From Oscillospiraceae bacterium (GTDB lineage: Bacteria; Bacillota; Clostridia; Oscillospirales; CAG-272), in NCBI GenBank assembly GCA_015063645.1, contig SVTS01000020.1, positions 1 through 38,738 of the forward strand: 38,738 nucleotides of DNA, in the 5' to 3' direction. Both the position numbers and the translations under genes were made by a program. The notes beneath the pieces were generated by a model, which saw nothing but the letters and a program-made list of their open reading frames with translations, searched no databases and was not told the origin of the DNA. Positions 1 through 8,027 of this stretch are shown piece after piece. Positions within the stretch are counted from its first letter, which is position 1; every line of letters begins with the position of its first letter.

Positions 1-176
1 TAATCCTGCCGGTGCGGCTGAGGCGTGCGGCGGCATGTTCTGCAGTGAATTACCGGCTGCGCGGAGGCAGAGACCGATGCCGCATAAGAGGTTTCATCGC
101 TCTCTTCCAGCAGCCGCGCAAGAAGCTGGGCATCAACCCGTTCTCTGGGGATGAAATTCTCGTTTTTACTATTCAT
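1..176 (-). CDS. Hypothetical protein, 5' part, cut by or ending at the window edge
   Basis: I do not recognise this gene. Read leftwards from ATG at 174-176 the frame stays open for 58 codons to the window edge, where the next codon begins TA and could be a stop or a tyrosine. The product begins MNSKNENFIPRERVDAQLL, is charged and hydrophilic, has no signal peptide or membrane segment, and carries a CxxC pair near its visible end (HCRTC). The start is supported by a strong SD (GGGAGGAG, minus strand, 206-213), but that SD lies 29 nt upstream and a hairpin fills the gap. The gene is divergent from rnhA. It may be a short complete protein of about 58 residues or the start of a longer one. Coding status is inferred from the open frame and the SD. 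Confidence 0.42.
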   Translation of the reverse strand, partial: MNSKNENFIPRERVDAQLLARLLEESDETSYAASVSASAQPVIHCRTCRRTPQPHRQD

Positions 177-293
177 ATTGCTATTGACCTGCCGAGAGGC
201 AGGAACTCCTCCCTTTTTTCGCCGGGGACTTTCCCCGGGTGAGGCCGCTTTCGACCTCATTACAATATATGCGACGAAATACGGGATGTGACA
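177..293 (-). promoter_or_regulatory. Promoter and three-hairpin 5' leader of the left-edge gene
   Basis: On the minus strand a weak promoter (TGTCAC at 288-293, 18 bp, TATATT at 264-269) would start a leader of about 80 nt. The leader holds three hairpins in a row: 241-258 (GAGGUCG/CGGCCUC with loop AAAG and one G-U pair), 222-238 (CCGGGGA/UCCCCGG, loop AAG) and 188-203 (CCUGCC/GGCAGG, loop UCUC). The SD (206-213) lies between the second and third. GGGAGG of the SD can also pair with CCUCUC in the third hairpin, so two exclusive folds are possible, one hiding the SD. I could not assign it to a known riboswitch class. The base pairing is seen; the switching is inference. Confidence 0.4.
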
Positions 294-347
294 GAGGGGC
301 GCGGTAACTTTATTCTCACGCCCCTCCGGGACAAATGCAGATGCCTA

Positions 348-376
348 TTGCAAAAACAGGTGCGGTATGGTACAAT
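348..376 (+). promoter_or_regulatory. Promoter of rnhA
   Basis: TTGCAA at 348-353 and TACAAT at 371-376 are separated by 17 bp. The rnhA start lies about 33 bp downstream with the SD AGGAG at 397-401. It diverges from the leader of the left-edge gene. Confidence 0.75.
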
Positions 377-408
377 ATTCGGAGAAAGATAAAAACAGGA
401 GCTGAAAA

Positions 409-846
409 TTGAAACACGTAGATATTTACACCGACGGCTCATGCCGGAAAAATCCCGGACCGGGCGGCTGGGGCGCTGTTCTGGTATACGGCGAACATGA
501 ACTGACACTGAGCGGCGGTGATCCGGATACCACCAATAACCGCATGGAGCTTCTTTCTGTGATCTCTGCACTGGAGCGGCTGAAAGAGAGCTGTGAGATT
601 ACCCTGACCTCCGATTCCCGCTATGTGCTGGACGGTCTGTCCAAAGGCTGGGCAAAATCCTGGCGCGCGCGGGGCTGGAAAAAGGGCGACGGATCGCCTG
701 CTCTGAATCCCGATCTGTGGGAGAGACTGCTGAATTTGTGTGAAAAGCATACAATCGAATACGTTTGGGTGAAAGGACACGCCGGACATCCGTATAACGA
801 GCGCTGTGATGCCATGGCGCAGGCAGAATCGGGGAAATATCTATGA
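409..846 (+). CDS. rnhA: Ribonuclease HI
   Basis: RNase HI cuts the RNA strand of RNA-DNA hybrids in the cytoplasm, removing Okazaki primers and R-loops with Mg2+. The 145-residue protein is of standard length and keeps the full active site: Asp9 in [16 protein letters not shown], Glu47 in NRMEL, Asp69 in TSDSRYVL, His124 in [13 protein letters not shown] and Asp134. The basic aromatic segment around residues 81-92 matches the substrate-handle region. Translation starts at TTG 409, chosen because AGGAG sits 7 nt upstream and the protein then begins directly with the first strand ([11 protein letters not shown]). The stop overlaps the next start by 4 bp (ATGA), so the two genes are probably translationally coupled. 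Identification is firm. Confidence 0.95.
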   Translation: MKHVDIYTDGSCRKNPGPGGWGAVLVYGEHELTLSGGDPDTTNNRMELLSVISALERLKESCEITLTSDSRYVLDGLSKGWAKSWRARGWKKGDGSPALNPDLWERLLNLCEKHTIEYVWVKGHAGHPYNERCDAMAQAESGKYL

Positions 847-1151
847 GCGGATTCCTCAGTCAGTGCGGCGATATCCTGTTTTACGGAATTCTCCTCTATC
901 TGGCGGGGATTTCCCTTATTTCCGCTGTAGTCACATCCGTGGATAAATTCCGGGCATCCCGGCAAAATGGGCGCCGCGTCCCGGAAAATACGCTGATGCT
1001 GCTTGGAGCATTGGGCGGAGCCGGGGCAATGCTGATCACCATGCTGATGATCCGGCATAAGACACGCCATATCAAATTCATGCTGGGACTGCCCATCATC
1101 CTGATTTTCCAAGCGGTGATTTCTCTGTATCTTGTCTCGCTGATTCCGTAA
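843..1151 (+). CDS. DUF1294 family small membrane protein
   Basis: This 102-residue membrane protein has about three hydrophobic segments (near residues 10-30, 50-69 and 78-100). Between the first two lies the family signature [19 protein letters not shown], followed by LGGAGA and the RHKTRHIKF motif. These match DUF1294, a family of unknown function found alone or fused to cold-shock domains. It overlaps rnhA by 4 bp and presumably shares its transcript. Its stop codon (1149-1151) directly abuts the stop of the convergent comEC, and I see no convincing terminator between them. No function should be assumed beyond an inner-membrane location. Confidence 0.85.
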   Translation: MSGFLSQCGDILFYGILLYLAGISLISAVVTSVDKFRASRQNGRRVPENTLMLLGALGGAGAMLITMLMIRHKTRHIKFMLGLPIILIFQAVISLYLVSLIP

Positions 1152-3392
1152 TCACGGGGATAGAGAGATATACAGAATATCCTCTTCCTGTACTCGTGTA
1201 TCAGCAGGCAGCATGCCGCGCAGGTACACCGCGCTCTCTCCGCGGAAACAGATCGCCCGGATAGCCGCACCCTGCGGCAGGGTGTAGGTTTTCTTGTAAA
1301 TCGGTCCATGTATGCCGAAAATCAGTGTATCCGCCGACGGATCAATGATTTCCGTTTCGCTGAACGATGTTCCCAGATACTGTACCGTTTTTCCGTTCGC
1401 TTTCACGGAAAGCGAGAGGATCGGATGTGAGGATCGGGATATGTACGAGCGGGTCATCTGAAGATGTACATCAGCAAACTGTACCGTGCTGCCGGCGGAT
1501 GTGCTGTACTGATACACGGGAATTCCTTTTTCATTGGCACAGGCAATAAGCAAGGCGGCAAATGCCGTCTCATTTTCATTTTCCGCTTCCGGCAGAATCA
1601 GCGCACGGACATAGGTTGTATTGCTGATCCGGTCAAAGGTGTGTATGTGTCTGGCGTGCAGATGCGTAAGCAGTATCGCCTCCAACTCCGTTGCATGATG
1701 CAGACGGGCTGTCTCATATGCCGCACGCATGGCAGAATAGGATCCGTCCGACATATCGCACAGTAAATATTTCCCCTCAGAAACGACGGTAACAGCGTCG
1801 TTTTTCTTGTATACGGAGGAGATAAGCGCAGTTTGTGCTGCGTCAGCGGATAGGGATGCTGCCAGATAACCGCCGAATCCTGCCGTGAGCAGGCAGAATG
1901 CGCTGAGCGCAGCCGCAGTACAGCGGCGTCCTTTAGAGAATGTCAGGCAGATAAAGGAAACGGTGATCAGAAGCGCGAAAAGCGGACACAGCGCATAATT
2001 CAGCGGAACGGTGATTCCCCGCAGGGAAGCGGCGGAGGACGCCAGCTGTTCCGTCCATGCTGTCAGATGCTGCATCAGCAGAATCAGCGGAGTGAGGGAG
2101 GGGATGAACAGAAGCACAGGCGTCAGAAACAGAATCAACTGCACAAGAGGAGAAAACAGCAGAGTTGCCGCCGGTGTCAGAAGGGACATCTCCCCGAAAT
2201 ACAGACAGAGGAGCGGCAGAATAACCAACTGCACTGCAGTGGCAGTCAGTAAAGAATAACCGGATTCAGCGAGAAAACGAAGAACCCTGGATTTTATTTT
2301 CGCGGATGGCAGCCGTTTTTTCAGATGGGAACAGCATGCCAAAGCCCCGACAGCGATGACGGACAACTGCAGTCCCACAGAATAATACGCTGCCGGATTT
2401 GCGATACAAATCAGAAATGCGGATACGCCCAGCGCTGTAGGCATGTCTCCTTGGCGGGAAAACAGCACGGCAGAATAGGAGAAAAGCATCATGAGTCCGG
2501 CACGGCAGACACTTTCCGTCATGCCGGAGAGCAGCATATAGAATACGGTAACGCCTGCCAGAATCAACAGACGCGTCCTTTTCGCCGGGATGAACGCGAG
2601 GAGAATTTTCTCAGTCCCGCCGAGAATCAGCATGAAATGCAGACCGCTGATCGCCAGCAGATGGGAGATGCCCAAGCGGCGGAAATCCCGGCTGAGACTG
2701 TCCGATAACTGCGACCGGTCCCCGAGAAACAGTGCGGCAGGCAATGCGGCGGCATCCCGTCCCAGAGAAACGCGCAGACGTGCCCGCATGGAAAGGCGAA
2801 TGTTGTCAAAGAGAGTGCGGATACCGGTTGGTACCGTATCGGTGACGGTGACCTTTTCCGCTTCTGCCCGCATGCGGATCCCCTCGGAAAAATAGTACCG
2901 CTCTTCGGCGAATCCGGCATTCATCTCTTCAAAAGGCGTGAATACAGCCCGGCACAGAATGCCATCCCCGGCTGAGAGCGACGTATCGGGTGTTTCAAGC
3001 AGAACCGTGAAGCGGGCGGATTCGCCATCCGCACTGCGCAGACGAACGCGGTATTCCGCCATATAACTTGTCGCGTATTCGCACTGTTCCACAACACCGG
3101 TGATCTCCGCTTCGCATCCGTCAAAGCGGCGGATATCCCGACGGATGATCAGATCCGTATAGACGGAGAAGATTGTACTGCCGAGCAGAATCCCGCAGAG
3201 CGCAATGCACAGTGTGCGCCGTAATACAGCGGAGAGTCCGGCGGGACGGATAAAGAAAAACAGAATGAGAAGTACGGCACACAGCGAAGCCGCCAGCCAC
3301 CGTACAGGGGAGGAGAGATGGATCCCCGCAAAGCCCATGCCGACAAAAACGATGCAGAACAAAGCCGCCGGACGGCGGGTGATGGATTCCAT
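1152..3392 (-). CDS. comEC: ComEC/Rec2-type DNA uptake channel protein with degenerate C-terminal hydrolase domain
   Basis: ComEC forms the inner-membrane channel that passes single-stranded DNA during natural transformation. The 746-residue protein has the usual order: N-terminal membrane segments, a soluble OB-like DUF4131 region (about residues 90-190), the Competence domain with many membrane helices and the signature LLAISGLHF (near 247-255), and a C-terminal metallo-beta-lactamase-like region (about 515-745). The hydrolase motifs are damaged: HxHxDH reads HLHARH (near 576-582) and the HHGS-like motif reads IHGP. Translation probably begins at ATG 3392, not the ATG two codons upstream, because AGGAAGGAG then has a 7-nt spacing. 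No comEA or other com gene is nearby. Competence is not shown by this gene alone. Confidence 0.85.
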   Translation of the reverse strand: MESITRRPAALFCIVFVGMGFAGIHLSSPVRWLAASLCAVLLILFFFIRPAGLSAVLRRTLCIALCGILLGSTIFSVYTDLIIRRDIRRFDGCEAEITGVVEQCEYATSYMAEYRVRLRSADGESARFTVLLETPDTSLSAGDGILCRAVFTPFEEMNAGFAEERYYFSEGIRMRAEAEKVTVTDTVPTGIRTLFDNIRLSMRARLRVSLGRDAAALPAALFLGDRSQLSDSLSRDFRRLGISHLLAISGLHFMLILGGTEKILLAFIPAKRTRLLILAGVTVFYMLLSGMTESVCRAGLMMLFSYSAVLFSRQGDMPTALGVSAFLICIANPAAYYSVGLQLSVIAVGALACCSHLKKRLPSAKIKSRVLRFLAESGYSLLTATAVQLVILPLLCLYFGEMSLLTPAATLLFSPLVQLILFLTPVLLFIPSLTPLILLMQHLTAWTEQLASSAASLRGITVPLNYALCPLFALLITVSFICLTFSKGRRCTAAALSAFCLLTAGFGGYLAASLSADAAQTALISSVYKKNDAVTVVSEGKYLLCDMSDGSYSAMRAAYETARLHHATELEAILLTHLHARHIHTFDRISNTTYVRALILPEAENENETAFAALLIACANEKGIPVYQYSTSAGSTVQFADVHLQMTRSYISRSSHPILSLSVKANGKTVQYLGTSFSETEIIDPSADTLIFGIHGPIYKKTYTLPQGAAIRAICFRGESAVYLRGMLPADTRVQEEDILYISLSP

Positions 3393-3417
3393 AAGCATTC
3401 TCCTTCCTGCATTCTGT

Positions 3418-3464
3418 TAAATTAACAAAGCGGAGATGCCGCATCGGTCATGCAGCACCTCCGC
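3418..3464 (-). terminator. Rho-independent terminator of the ABC exporter operon
   Basis: On the minus strand 3450-3464 and 3430-3444 form an uninterrupted 15-bp stem (two G-U pairs) with a 5-nt loop. It is followed by the T-rich run TTTGTTAATTT. It lies just past the ABC exporter stop and upstream of comEC. Confidence 0.75.
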
Positions 3465-3472
3465 GATCTGTG

Positions 3473-5224
3473 TCAGGATGCGAACTGGCTGTTGTACAGC
3501 TGGGCGTAGAAACCGCCGCTGCTGAGGAGCTCTTCGTGTGTGCCCTGTTCCACGATACTGCCGTCCCGCATCACAAGGATGCAGTCCGCTTCGCGGATGG
3601 TGGAAAGGCGGTGCGCTACGATGAAGCTGGTGCGTCCCTGCATCATGTGCTGGAACGCTTTCTGAATGCGGATTTCCGTACGGGTATCGATGGAGGAAGT
3701 AGCCTCGTCCAGAATCAGCATCGGAGGCAGACAGAGCATAACCCGGGTGATGCAGAGAAGCTGCTTCTGTCCCTGGGAGAGACTGCCGCCGTCCTCACCG
3801 ATCACGGTGTCATATCCGTCCGGCAGACGGCGGATGAAGCTGTGCGCATGTGCCGCCTTTGCCGCTTCAATCATCTCTTCGTCGGATGCATCGGCACGAC
3901 CCATTTTGATATTCTCGCGGATAGTGGCGGATTTCAGCCATGTGTCCTGCAGGACCATACCGATATTGGATCGCAGACTGTGCCGCGTCATATCCCGGAT
4001 ATCCGTTCCGTCCACGGAGACGGAGCCGTCGCAGACATCATAGAACCGCATCAGCAGATTGATCAGCGTGGTTTTTCCGCATCCGGTGGGACCGACAATG
4101 GCGATTCGCTGACCGGGCTGTACTTCCAGATTCATATCGCGGATCAGTTCCTTGTCAGGCGTATAGGAGAATGCCACATCCCGGAGAGAAACGGTACCTT
4201 CCGCATCAGCCAGCTGACGTGCATCGGGCGCATCGGGAAGCTGGGCTTCGGCTTCAATCAGAGCAAACAGACGGGCGGCGCATGCCAGCGCATTCTGCAG
4301 CTCAGTGATTACGCCGGAGATTTCGTTGAAAGGCTTTGTATACTGATTTGCATAGCTGAGGAAGCAGGAAAGTCCGCCCACGCTCAGTGAACCGGTAATC
4401 ACCGTCAGCGCACCGGTCAGCGCCACGGCGGCATAAACGAGGCTGTTGACAAACCGGGTGGTAGGATTGACCAGAGAGGAGTAGAAGATCGCCTTCAGCG
4501 AGCACTTGTGCAGCCGGTCGTTGATTTCATCGAACTGTGCGAGAGAATCATCCTCATAGGAAAATGCCTGCACAACCTTCTGATTCTGGAGCATTTCGTC
4601 AATGTGCGCCGTCTGCTCTCCGCGCACCTCTGCCTGTGCAGTGAAGAAGGAATGGGTACGGGATGCGATAAACCGGGCAACCAGCAGAGAAATCGGCGTC
4701 AGAACGACGACAACCACCGTAATGCCGGGATGGATCGTCAGCATGAAGATCAGTGTGCCGAGGATCGTCACCACGCCGGTGAACAACTGGGTGAAGCCCA
4801 TCAGCAAACCGTCCGCAAACTGATCCGCATCCGCAATGACGCGGCTGACGATGGAGCCTGTGGGATTCTGATCCAGATAGGAAAGCGGCAGGGACTGGAT
4901 GCGTACAAACGCCTCATCGCGTACGTCGCGTACAATGTTGTAGGTGATGCGGTTGTTCAGCGTGTTCATTATCCACTGCGCCGCCGCGGTAATCGCAACA
5001 ATAATTGCAGTACGGAGGAGGATCGGCAGAATTGTGCCGAAATCCACCTTGCCCGGTTCAATAATGCAGTCGATTGCTTCGCCGATGAGAATCGGAACAT
5101 AAAGGGTCAGCGCGACGGTAAGTGCCGCAAGGAGAATGGAGCAGATCAGAAGCAGACGGTAGTTTTTTATGTGCTGCAGTACTTTTTTCAGCGTGGCAGC
5201 TGTGACTTTTTTGTCGGTTTTCAT
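3473..5224 (-). CDS. Heterodimeric ABC exporter, subunit with canonical catalytic site
   Basis: This 583-residue half-transporter exports drugs, lipids or peptides across the cytoplasmic membrane; the substrate cannot be read from sequence. Residues about 20-310 are the six-helix ABC membrane domain. The nucleotide-binding domain has Walker A GPTGCGKTT (378-386), Q-loop VLQDTW, signature LSQGQ (482-486), Walker B MLILDEATSSID with catalytic Glu, and the switch His in VAHRLST. The LSQGQ variant is typical of the consensus partner in TM287/288- and BmrCD-like pairs. The start ATG overlaps the stop of the upstream partner by 4 bp, so the two subunits are coupled. A strong terminator follows the gene. 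Confidence 0.92.
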   Translation of the reverse strand: MKTDKKVTAATLKKVLQHIKNYRLLLICSILLAALTVALTLYVPILIGEAIDCIIEPGKVDFGTILPILLRTAIIVAITAAAQWIMNTLNNRITYNIVRDVRDEAFVRIQSLPLSYLDQNPTGSIVSRVIADADQFADGLLMGFTQLFTGVVTILGTLIFMLTIHPGITVVVVVLTPISLLVARFIASRTHSFFTAQAEVRGEQTAHIDEMLQNQKVVQAFSYEDDSLAQFDEINDRLHKCSLKAIFYSSLVNPTTRFVNSLVYAAVALTGALTVITGSLSVGGLSCFLSYANQYTKPFNEISGVITELQNALACAARLFALIEAEAQLPDAPDARQLADAEGTVSLRDVAFSYTPDKELIRDMNLEVQPGQRIAIVGPTGCGKTTLINLLMRFYDVCDGSVSVDGTDIRDMTRHSLRSNIGMVLQDTWLKSATIRENIKMGRADASDEEMIEAAKAAHAHSFIRRLPDGYDTVIGEDGGSLSQGQKQLLCITRVMLCLPPMLILDEATSSIDTRTEIRIQKAFQHMMQGRTSFIVAHRLSTIREADCILVMRDGSIVEQGTHEELLSSGGFYAQLYNSQFAS

Positions 5225-6948
5225 GCGCTCTCACCCTCTTTCTTGAACTGGGATTCATAGATTTCGCGGTAGACCGCGCAGGTTTGCAGGAGTTCCTCAT
5301 GGGTGCCGATGCCGACAGCTTCACCGTCATCCAGTACGATGATCCGATCTGCGTGGGCGATGGAGGAAGTCCGCTGGGATACGATAAATACCGTGGTGTC
5401 CGTCAGTGTACGGAGGGATTTGCGGAGTGCCGCATCGGTGGCAAAATCCAAAGCGGATGCGCTGTCATCCAGAATCAGAATTTCCGGATGACGAACCAGC
5501 GCACGGGCGATGGTCAGACGCTGTCTCTGACCGCCGGAGAGATTCCGACCGCCCTGTTCGATCATGTAATCCAGACCGCCGTCCTTGTCTTCCACGACTT
5601 TGCGCGCCTGCGCAATATCCAGCGCGGCAAAAATCTCTTCATCCGTTGCGGCGGCATTGCCCCAGCGGAGATTGTCACGGATACTTCCGTGGAAGAGCAC
5701 CGCTTTCTGCGGTACGATGCCGATCGTTCCGCGGAGCTTATCTATATCCCATGCGCGGACATCCACGCCGTTCACGGTGACACTGCCGTTTTCCACATCA
5801 TAAAAACGGGGAATCAGATTGACCAGCGAGGACTTGCCGCTTCCGGTACCGCCGATGATGCCGATTGTCTCACCGCGGCGTGCGGAAAAGCTGATGCCGG
5901 AGAGGGAAGTATCACCGCCTCCGCGGTAGCGGAGGGATACATCCGTAAAGCGCACTGCGTCGTCATTCTGCGCCTCGGCGGAGATCTCCGGGTGTGCCTC
6001 CATACCGGTGGGGATATCCAGCACTGCAGAGATGCGGTTGCCGCAGGCAACGGCTTTGGTAATGGTGATGATCAGATTTGCCATCTTGATCAGCTCCACG
6101 AGAATCTGGGACATGTAGTTGTACAGCGCGATCACAGCGCCCTGCGTGATGAGTCCCTCTTCCACACGGACAGCCCCCGTGTGGATCAGCCAGACGATTG
6201 CCAGATTGATCACCACATAAGTCAGCGGATTCATCAGAGCGGCGATTCTTCCTACGAATTTCTGCTCGCGGGTCAGAGATTCATTCTTTTCGCGGAAATT
6301 GTCGATCTCTGCCTCTTCCCGACAGAAGGCACGCAGTACACGCACACCGCTGAGATTTTCGCGGGTAGCTTTTGTCACCCGGTCCAGCGCGCTCTGTACT
6401 TTTTTGTACAGCGGAATGCTGATCAGCATAATGCCGAAAACGATTACGCAGAGCACAGGGATGGCGCAGGCAAAGATCAGTGCTGCTTTGAAATCAATGG
6501 TGAACGCCATAATCATGGCACCGAATACCACGAAGGGCGAGCGGAGCAGCAGCCGCAGCGCCAGATTGACGCCGTTCTGCAGCTGAGCGGTATCGCTGGT
6601 CATGCGGGTGATCATGGTGGAGGAACCGAGCGTATCCAGTTCTGTGTAGGAGAGCTTCTGCAGATGGGCAAAAAGCGCATGTTTGATCCGCGCAACAAAT
6701 CCCACCGCTGCTCTTGCAGCGAAATACTGCGCAGTTACGGAGAAGAGAAGTCCCGCAAGTCCGAGTCCGGCGAGAAGCAGTCCCATGCGCCAGATGTATC
6801 CGGTATCGCCGCCCGTGATGCCGGTGTCGATCATGCCGGCGATAACCAGAGGAACAAGCAATTCCAGCGTTGCTTCAAACAGCTTGAGCAGAGGTCCGAG
6901 AATACATTCCCTGACATAACCCTTCATGTGAATAAACAGTTTTTTCAA
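5221..6948 (-). CDS. Heterodimeric ABC exporter, subunit with degenerate catalytic site
   Basis: This 575-residue partner of the downstream exporter gene has an N-terminal six-helix membrane domain (about 10-310) and one ATPase domain. Walker A is GGTGSGKSS (366-374), the signature is a perfect LSGGQ (470-474), and Walker B is ILILDDSASALD. Asp replaces the catalytic Glu, and the switch residue is Gln (VSQRTSS) instead of His. This pairing of a degenerate subunit with a canonical one is the known mark of heterodimeric exporters such as TM287/288 and BmrC/BmrD. The start is TTG 6948, with AGGAG 7 nt upstream, beginning MKKLFIHMKGY. A TATAAT promoter lies upstream. The cargo is unknown. Confidence 0.92.
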   Translation of the reverse strand: MKKLFIHMKGYVRECILGPLLKLFEATLELLVPLVIAGMIDTGITGGDTGYIWRMGLLLAGLGLAGLLFSVTAQYFAARAAVGFVARIKHALFAHLQKLSYTELDTLGSSTMITRMTSDTAQLQNGVNLALRLLLRSPFVVFGAMIMAFTIDFKAALIFACAIPVLCVIVFGIMLISIPLYKKVQSALDRVTKATRENLSGVRVLRAFCREEAEIDNFREKNESLTREQKFVGRIAALMNPLTYVVINLAIVWLIHTGAVRVEEGLITQGAVIALYNYMSQILVELIKMANLIITITKAVACGNRISAVLDIPTGMEAHPEISAEAQNDDAVRFTDVSLRYRGGGDTSLSGISFSARRGETIGIIGGTGSGKSSLVNLIPRFYDVENGSVTVNGVDVRAWDIDKLRGTIGIVPQKAVLFHGSIRDNLRWGNAAATDEEIFAALDIAQARKVVEDKDGGLDYMIEQGGRNLSGGQRQRLTIARALVRHPEILILDDSASALDFATDAALRKSLRTLTDTTVFIVSQRTSSIAHADRIIVLDDGEAVGIGTHEELLQTCAVYREIYESQFKKEGESA

Positions 6949-6982
6949 GACGTTACTCCTTCTGAATCACAAGTCTTCCTTT

Positions 6983-7011
6983 ATTATAACATAAGCGGAG
7001 AAGCAATGAAA
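6983..7011 (-). promoter_or_regulatory. Promoter of the ABC exporter operon
   Basis: On the minus strand TTTCAT (7006-7011) and a perfect TATAAT (6983-6988) are separated by 17 bp. The TTG start of the first exporter gene is about 35 bp downstream. Confidence 0.65.
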
Positions 7012-7013
7012 TA

Positions 7014-7049
7014 GAAAAAGCAGATTTTGTTTACAAAATCTGCTTTTTC
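7014..7049 (-). terminator. Terminator of the ABC-2/GldG-like operon
   Basis: A 16-bp perfect stem (7014-7029 with 7034-7049) with loop TTTA ends in an A/T tract on both sides, so it can act in both directions. Its main role should be to end the minus-strand operon whose last stop is at 7058 and to insulate the next promoter. Confidence 0.85.
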
Positions 7050-7057
7050 GTGCGGTA

Positions 7058-8017
7058 TTACTTGAAAACTTCTGCGATCATGTCCAGATCGGCGGCGTCT
7101 GTCAGATAGATCACATCCGAGCCGTCGATCATATAGGGGATCTTGCCTTCGGCAGTGGTTTTACCGAAGCGCACCTTGTAGGTGGAGGCAATGCGGGTGG
7201 TGTTGGAATTTCCGGAGGTATCCGTTACCGTCACCGCTTTTTTGTAACTGACCGTCAGCGAACCTTCCCCGATGCCGTATTTGGTGAGAGCATCATCCGA
7301 GCCGCTCCAGTCGGCATATTCCGTGGGTGTCAGCAGCTGGAATTTGGTGTAGAAAGATTTTGTCTTTTCTGTGTCGGTGATCTTCTGCTCCTTGCCGTTG
7401 AGACTCAGCGTGACAGAATCGATATACGATGCCTCAATATCCGTGGGCAGGGAAGCGTAGGAGAAGAGATCCTCCCGCGTGTACTGGAAATAGGGAAGCA
7501 GAGCTGCGGCGATCGTATGCACAGCGCCGCTGTCCAGATCCTTGAAATACCGGTTGCCGCTAACGGTGTTCAGATCACCGATTGCAAAGCGGCGGGTTTC
7601 ACCGTCCTTGAAGGAGATTGTGACTTCCGCTTCGGGAGAATCAAATCCGTACAGACCGCTGTCGCCGTCTTCCAGTGTACGGAAGACACCGATGGCGGCA
7701 AGGGCATTCGCCATGGTCGTGATGGGTTCCTGCTGAAGCGGGAAATTCTTTGCTCCGTCCAGCTCCCACAGTCCGGTGCGGCCGTTCCATGTGAAGGAAT
7801 TCTTCTCGCCGTTCCATGTGTAACCGACGGCGGTGACATCTTCCACGGCTTTTTCCAGGATCATGGTCACATCCGTTTCAGAAGCTGCTGCATTGCCGGC
7901 GAGATTCTTCTGATTCTGGGCATCCATTACTTTGTATACGAGAAACAGTACGGCGATGGCACAGACCAGAATCAACGGCATAAGAATGGGGGATGTTTTT
8001 TTCTTCTTGTTTGCCAT
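7058..8017 (-). CDS. DUF4340 domain protein, last gene of a Gld-like ABC operon
   Basis: The 319-residue protein has a basic start (MANKKKKTSP), one membrane anchor near residues 12-30 and a large extracytoplasmic part. The segment FTWNGRTGLWELDG, the block GLYGFDSPEAEVTISFKDG and the repeated beta-strand pattern match DUF4340, a family commonly encoded beside ABC-2 permeases and GldG-like proteins. Its biochemical role is unknown. AAGGAG lies just upstream of ATG 8017, only 10 bp after the stop of the GldG-like gene, so it belongs to the same transcript. A strong terminator follows. It is probably an accessory subunit exposed on the outer face of the membrane; that is inference from the context. 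Confidence 0.85.
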   Translation of the reverse strand: MANKKKKTSPILMPLILVCAIAVLFLVYKVMDAQNQKNLAGNAAASETDVTMILEKAVEDVTAVGYTWNGEKNSFTWNGRTGLWELDGAKNFPLQQEPITTMANALAAIGVFRTLEDGDSGLYGFDSPEAEVTISFKDGETRRFAIGDLNTVSGNRYFKDLDSGAVHTIAAALLPYFQYTREDLFSYASLPTDIEASYIDSVTLSLNGKEQKITDTEKTKSFYTKFQLLTPTEYADWSGSDDALTKYGIGEGSLTVSYKKAVTVTDTSGNSNTTRIASTYKVRFGKTTAEGKIPYMIDGSDVIYLTDAADLDMIAEVFK

Positions 8018-8027
8018 GGGATACTCC

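Noticed and set aside
12..242. Plus-strand frame of 76 codons at the left edge
   Set aside because: It has no SD, and it is antisense to a better-supported minus-strand start and its hairpin leader.
3470..7014. Long plus-strand frames opposite the ABC exporter genes
   Set aside because: Walker motifs, coupling and promoter are on the minus strand, and the plus frames show no family signature.
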